In this document: positions 59,169-64,000 of the stretch, piece after piece
Layout: every line of letters starts with the position of its first letter
Position numbering within the stretch: the stretch's first letter is position 1
Source: Paracamarosporium sp. OC-R06-R3
Lineage: Eukaryota; Ascomycota; Dothideomycetes; Pleosporales; Didymosphaeriaceae
Assembly (NCBI GenBank): GCA_019828545.1
Contig: JACVRA010000115.1
Span: 124,001 to 188,000 of the forward strand
Length of the DNA: 64,000 nt
Reading direction: 5' to 3'
Notes under the pieces: generated by a model
The model's input: the letters and a program-made list of their open reading frames with translations, nothing else
What the model was told of the DNA's origin: nothing
Databases searched by the model: none
Program-made: the position numbers and the translations under genes

Positions 59169-60115
59169 ATGGACGGCCAAGATCCGGCCCGCATGAGCGA
59201 TAGCGAACCCAGCACCGCACACAACACAGAGCCCCTAGAAACAGAAGTACCGCGAACATCCTCAGACCGCAAGAGCGTCTCCTTCGCCGCCGGCCCCGGC
59301 GATGCAGATACCCCCTCCTCCACACCGCGCAAACGGAGCACACATCCCAGCTCCAATCCCCCCGACCACATGCACTCCCCCGACGACTCCGAGTCCGCGC
59401 CCATAATGCGCGGCGCGCACAAACCCAAAGACTACAACTCCATATCCCCGCGACTCTCCGCGCGAGCCAGCGGATCCGACTCGCGCGTCTTACAAGAAGG
59501 CACGCAAGGCGACGTACAACGCGGGCACGCAGAGCGCGAGGCGGCGGACGTAGAAGGGCGGGAGCACGGGGGGTGGACCGCGTTCTGGGAGAAGTACGGG
59601 AGCGTGGAGCTGGAGAACAAGGGGAGTGTTGCGCGGGACCATCTGGCGCTTGGTGAGTGGTTCGATCCAATCCCATGCTGTCTTCTGTTCTCCGGGATGG
59701 AGTCCTAGCAGTAAGATTACGCGGTACACTGACTTGAACAGAACGCACATTCCTCGCCTGGCTCCGCACAAGCCTCAGCTTCGCATCAATCGGCATAGCA
59801 GTCACACAGCTCTTCCGCCTGAACACCTCGCTCCAGCCGACTTCCCCCCAGTCCCCCTCCCCGCAATCTCAAGCCCCATCACAAGCACACCTCCGCCACG
59901 TAGGCAAGCCCCTTGGCGCAACCTTCATCGCCATCTCCATCGTCATCCTCTTCATAGGCTTCCACCGCTACTTCGAGGCGCAGCACTATGTTATACGGGG
60001 GAGGTTTCCTGCGAGTAGGGGCAGCGTGGTGCTGGTTAGTGGGGTAGCCGGGGCGTTGATAGTCGGGTGTTTGGTTGTTATTTTGGCGGTTGCGCCGGGG
60101 GCTGTGGAGCGGTAG
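59169..60115 (+). CDS. DUF202 (YidH-type) membrane protein
   Basis: Two exons, 59169-59652 and 59742-60115, with an 89 bp phase-keeping intron, giving about 285 residues. A long polar, Ser/Pro-rich N-terminus (residues 1-140) precedes the domain. The domain signature, ARDHLALERTFLAWLRTSLS followed by FASIGIAVTQLF, spans the intron and is diagnostic of DUF202. Two further helices follow: GATFIAISIVILFIGFHRYF and VVLVSGVAGALIVGCLVVIL. Three transmembrane helices are therefore expected. The family is found from bacteria to fungi with no settled function; in yeasts, related domains occur in vacuolar polyphosphate/VTC proteins, but here the domain stands alone. ER, vacuole or plasma membrane cannot be distinguished from sequence. 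Confidence 0.88.
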
Positions 60116-60514
60116 GTGGGTGGTCTGGGTGTATATCCATCTACATAGAAGTGAAGTGAATCGAAGCGAATTCTTAAGGGGAGATGACGGTAGATGGGGT
60201 GGGGTTATGAGGAGGGCGGAGAGAACATGAAGGAGAGGAGAAGGGAGGGAGAAAGGGTTTGAACTGGGTATCTCAATTAAGTCCCGTAGCGCGCTCAGGT
60301 TATTCTTCCGAGCCGAAGGAAACACATCTGCTTCCCGCGATGTTGCTATCCTCCATCCGCCTTTTTGCCATGTCGACTCTATAGCTAGCTTGTCGTATGC
60401 TCGTTCCGGCCGTGATCAATTCTCGAAGTCTCCTCCATTCATGTTTCAGTTCCAGCAATGGTAATTCTCTTCCTTAACCCTCGAGCACCCCTTTCCCGTT
60501 CCGGGTCCGTCCAC
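60116..60514. other. convergent 3' flanks
   Basis: Between the DUF202 gene and DBP5. GA-rich; no gene. Confidence 0.5.
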
Positions 60515-62016
60515 CTACTTCGTCATCTCGACCGTGCTCTTGCCTGCACGCGAGTTCTTGATGACCTTCGTGATGATCTCCTCTACTGCGTCCCAGTCAT
60601 CCAACGGCAGGGGCTGCACCTCCGTCTTGTAGTAGTCAGCGATGGCGTGAAGCTGCTCCCAAGAGGGCCTGTCGTGGATGAGCGTGAGGGCGACGCCGAC
60701 ACGTCCAAAGCGACCAGTTCGACCAATACGGTGGAGATATGTCTCGGGGTCTGGATCGCGGCCGTTTGCCATGGTGGGAACATCGAAGTTGATAACCATG
60801 GTAACGGACTGGACGTCGATTCCACGGGCGAGCACGTTGGTCGTGATGAGCACCTTGGCCTCACCGGATCTGAATGCGTCGATGACCCTGTCTCGGGCAT
60901 CTCCCTCTAGATTTCCGCTCAGCTGCGCGACCTTGTGTCCATCCCGCGTCATGCGCGCCTCGAGCTCTTCGGCGGTGGTCTTCTTTCGGACGAAGATGAT
61001 TGAGGAGGCTTGGGACATAAGGCCGTAGAATTTCAGTAGCACGTCATACTTTTCCGCCTCGGAGGGGCAATCGATGCATAGCTGCTTGATACCCTCAATG
61101 GTAAGTTCCTCGTGCGCAAGAGTGATGACGTTGGCGTTTGAGGCGAACTTCTGCGCGAAGTTGATGACATGGTCGGGGAACGTGGCGGAGAAAAGCACGG
61201 TTTGGAATTTTCCTGGGGGTAGGAGGCTCTTCACGCGAGAGCATTGGTCGCCGAGTCCGCCCTGGTCCAACATGTTGTCTGCTTCGTCCAGAACCAGGAT
61301 CTTGATGCTTCGCGAATCGATGAGGCGCCTCCGAATCAAATCGTTGACCGTCCCTGGTGTACCAACCAGGACATGTGCCTCGTATTTCTGGCCTCGTCGC
61401 GACGGGTCTGGGACCGCGGCCATTGTCTTCAAGCCCTCAATGAACTGTCCCATGTGTGAAATGACGCCCAGAATCTGGCGAGCCAGCTCTCGGCTCGGCG
61501 CAAGGACGAGGGCTTGCGGGGCGGGGTTGCTCAGGTCAACTCGAGATAGGATGTTCAGCGAGAACGCGGCCGTCTTGCCCGTTCCCGATTGCGATTGGGC
61601 GATCATGTTCTGAGGCGGGTTCATAAGAAGCAAAGGAAGAGCCTTTTCTTGGATTTTTGAAGGCTTGCGGAAGTTCATCTGGTGGATGCCCTTCAGCAGT
61701 TCGGCGGACCTAAGATGTATGAGCAGTTGCGCGCGATAGTTGCAGCGCGACAAGTGTAACGCGGATGCCTTGTCGGCAGGACAACCTACAAGTTAAGCTC
61801 TTCGAACGTCTTAGCAGAATACAGCGGGTTGTCTGGGTCGGCTTGGAGGTCGGCGAGCTTGACCTCGACCTTGAGCTCTGTCTCTGCGAGCGGACCGCCA
61901 TTGCCTGGGACACTGCTGCCATCGAGTTGGTCGGGGGCGGGGGTCTGAGCAGGCTCAGCGCCTGCGGTGGTAGCGGGCGCAGTGGCAGCGGGCGTGGAGC
62001 TCTCTTCGGTGGACAT
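60515..62016 (-). CDS. dbp5: DBP5, DEAD-box RNA helicase of mRNA export
   Basis: Two exons, 62016-61790 and 61709-60515, with a 79 bp intron (GTAGGT donor, TAG acceptor) and phase kept, giving about 473 residues, the normal DBP5 size. An N-terminal Ala/Pro/Glu-rich extension precedes [20 protein letters not shown], typical of DBP5. The motifs follow in order: Q motif [13 protein letters not shown], motif [14 protein letters not shown], Ia [10 protein letters not shown]/Ib [24 protein letters not shown], then [27 protein letters not shown] and [13 protein letters not shown]. The enzyme uses ATP to strip proteins from mRNA at the cytoplasmic face of the nuclear pore, with Gle1/IP6. It is divergently arranged with BZZ1. 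Confidence 0.96.
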
Positions 62017-62428
62017 GGTTTGTTCGGACGGTGGGATGAGTAGGTGAGAGAGTGTGTTAGACTTGTGGTGATGAATAAATGTCAGCGACACAGAAAAAAG
62101 AATACGCGTCCGTAGCACGAGAGAGAAAGATCAATGCACACGTCCAAGGGCGCGTGTGCCTTGAGCTTCGAGGTTGGGGACAGTTGGGTTCGGAATTTGT
62201 TAAGTAAATGTAGATGGGAGGCGCGATCCATGGCGGGGCAGGCACGGCAGGCACTAGCCGATCTAGGCGGCCGTGTGAGGAAGGAGCAGCCTGTCATCCC
62301 CGCCAATTGGGCTCGTGAATGCCCGCCAACGCCGTCCGGCCCAGCCTTCGTCCTCACGCCAGTCTTCCCTCCATGTCCTGTGCCGCTCTGCTGTCCTCTG
62401 GCCTCTTCTCTGCACTTCCCGTAGCAGC
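62017..62428. other. divergent promoter region DBP5 / BZZ1
   Basis: 412 bp separate the two start codons. No additional gene and no TATA box noticed. Confidence 0.5.
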
Positions 62429-64000
62429 ATGGAAGTTGACATTGCGCCGCAGTTCGGCGCCGAATTGAAGGTACCGGCCGTTCCGCTCGCAGCGTCCATT
62501 GTACACTAACTCAAGTCCGCGCAGGATGGCTTCAAGAACGTCAATGCCTGGGTGTGTATACCCGAGGTCAGAAGTGTGCTCAAGCGCACAAACGCCCTCG
62601 ATCCTCTTTGGCCCCCTTCACAAAGCTGATCGAACAAACTCAGGTCTCGGGCGGCATAGCTTGGCTGGATGACATCCAACAGTTCTACCGAGAACGAAGC
62701 GTGATAGAACGGGAATATGCTGCCAAATTAAGCGCACTGGCAAAGAAGTACTATGAGAAGAAGGCCAGAAAGTCGAGCGCCCTGAGCGTGGGCGAGACAC
62801 CCACCGTCACCCCCGGTTCGCTCGAAAGCGCATCCATGACCACATGGGGAGTCCAGCTGTCAACACTTGAATCGCGTGCCTCCGAACACGACCAGTTCGC
62901 TACTGCGCTGGTCTCTAGCCTCGCCGATCCCCTCAAACATTATGCGACTCGATATGAAGAGCTACGGAAATTGCATGTTGACCATGCTACAAAGCTAGAA
63001 AAGGAGCGCGACTCCACATATGCAGACTTGAGGAAGATGAAGGGAAAGTATGACAGCGTCTGCCAGGAAGTAGAGAACCGCCGGAAAAAGACTGAAGGCG
63101 CATTTGATCACGGGAAACAGAAGGCGCGCAATGCCTTCGAGCAACAGCAAGCCGAAATGCGCAATGTCAAAAACACATATGTTATAGCCATCAACGTGAC
63201 AAACAAGCAAAAGGAGATGTACTACCACGAATATGTACCTGAAGTGCTTGATAGTCTCCAGGATCTTTCGGAAACAAGAGTCACCAAGCTCAACTCGATA
63301 TGGTCTCTTGCCGCGCAAATCGAGACGCAAACTCTCACGCGAAGTACCGACTTTTTGAAGCATCTCTCAGCCGAAATTCCACGAAACAATCCTTTACTCG
63401 ACTCCATGATGTTTGTAAGACACAATGCTGGCTCATGGCAAGAACCGGCCAACTTTCAGTTCGAACCGAGCCCAGTATGGCTTGATGATGGTTCTATTGC
63501 AACGGACGAAGCAGCAGCAGTCTTCCTTCGTAACGTTCTCACGAAATCGAAGGCTTCGTTACAAGAGCACCGGCGTGAGCTAGACAAGAAACGGAAAGAG
63601 GTTGAAACCGCGAGAACGGTGCGGCAAAAGATACGGGAGGGCAAGGATAAACGAGATGAGGTGGAAGTCGTGCGCGCCATCTTCGCTCTTCAGGAGAACA
63701 TGCACGAGGTTGAGCGGCAAAAAGTCAATGCTGAAGTAGAAGTTTCGACGATAACCTCCGTCGTTGGTGACTTGAGCCTGGGCGCTAGGAGCCACAATTT
63801 CAAGTCCCAAACTTTCAAAATACCGACCAACTGCGATCTGTGTGGGGATCGGATATGGGGGCTATCGGCAAAGGGGTTCGATTGCAAAGACTGTGGATAC
63901 ACATGCCATAGCAAGTGCGAGCTTAAGGTACCTGCCGACTGTCCTGGCGGACAAACAAAGGAAGAGAGGAAGAAGCTCAAGGAAGAGCGACAAAAGTCTG
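62429..64000 (+). CDS. bzz1: BZZ1-like F-BAR/C1 protein, 3' end beyond the window
   Basis: Exons 62429-62470, 62525-62551 (27 bp) and 62626 to the right edge. All are phase 0, giving about 481 residues so far. Start: MEVDIAPQFGAELK, then DGFKNVNAW and GGIAWLDDIQQFYRERSVIE, the classic BZZ1 N-terminus. The F-BAR domain (about residues 5-290) is charged and coiled-coil (YATRYEELRKLHVDHATKLE; MKGKYDSVCQEVENRRKKTE). A second coiled coil lies at about 345-400. A C1 zinc domain follows at about 414-464: HNFKSQTFKIPTNCDLCGDR, DCKDCGYTCHSKCELKVP and CPGG, with its His/Cys ligands present. The SH3 domains expected at the C-terminus lie off the edge. BZZ1 works with Las17/WASP in actin-driven endocytosis. 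The tiny second exon explains why simple frame calls miss the start. Confidence 0.92.

Noticed and set aside
58936..59826. 296-codon minus-strand Arg/Cys-rich frame
   Set aside because: Antisense of the GC-rich first exon of the DUF202 gene.

Overview
The window looks like nuclear DNA of a filamentous ascomycete, probably a dothideomycete of the Pleosporales type (inference). Genes are close together on both strands. Most are split by introns of 45-55 bp with GTAAGT/GTGAGT/GTATGT-like donors and CAG/TAG acceptors. The protein families are typically fungal: rhodopsin-domain membrane protein, ATG22, MNN9, BZZ1, secreted germin-like cupin, GPI-type serine-rich protein, secreted agmatinase. I rebuilt exon-intron structures by eye and checked that reading phase is kept across each junction. 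No rRNA, convincing tRNA, CRISPR array or intact transposon was seen.

Layout. 1-10.5 kb: an RRM-like protein, an MFS transporter and a MATE transporter on the minus strand, then a divergent secreted agmatinase. 11.4-12.1 kb: an Asp/Glu-repeat protein. 12.7-22 kb is redox-rich: a DHCR24/DWF1-type FAD protein, a vanillyl-alcohol-oxidase-type flavoprotein, a zinc alcohol dehydrogenase, a cytochrome P450 carrying an in-frame TAG, and a MAPEG (microsomal GST-like) protein. 22.9-29.1 kb: a GPI-anchored-type surface protein, a second zinc alcohol dehydrogenase and the U-box cyclophilin CYP8/PPIL2. 29.5-35.3 kb is gene-poor, with a frame-broken locus and one short-chain dehydrogenase. 35.3-47.3 kb: a rhodopsin-family membrane protein, two uncharacterised proteins, an ABM-like protein, ATG22 and a secreted cupin. 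47.3-53.6 kb is an accessory-looking interval: an SH3-like protein, a PD-(D/E)XK-like nuclease-fold protein and a roughly 2.2 kb array of very diverged ~195 bp tandem repeats. 53.6-64 kb is housekeeping: a large two-part uncharacterised protein, MNN9, a DUF202 membrane protein, DBP5, and the 5' part of BZZ1, which runs off the right edge.

How the genes may work together. The VAO-type oxidase, alcohol dehydrogenase, P450 and MAPEG protein could form a small oxidative or detoxification neighbourhood for aromatic alcohols and aldehydes. That rests on adjacency and family knowledge only. MNN9 (Golgi mannan), DBP5 (mRNA export), BZZ1 (actin/endocytosis), ATG22 (vacuolar amino-acid efflux) and CYP8 are conserved cellular genes not expected to act together.

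Most worth a second look: the diverged ~195 bp array at 51.2-53.3 kb, the single nonsense codon in an otherwise intact P450, and a 52 bp intron that appears to join two long minus-strand reading frames at 54.7 kb into one protein of about 927 residues.
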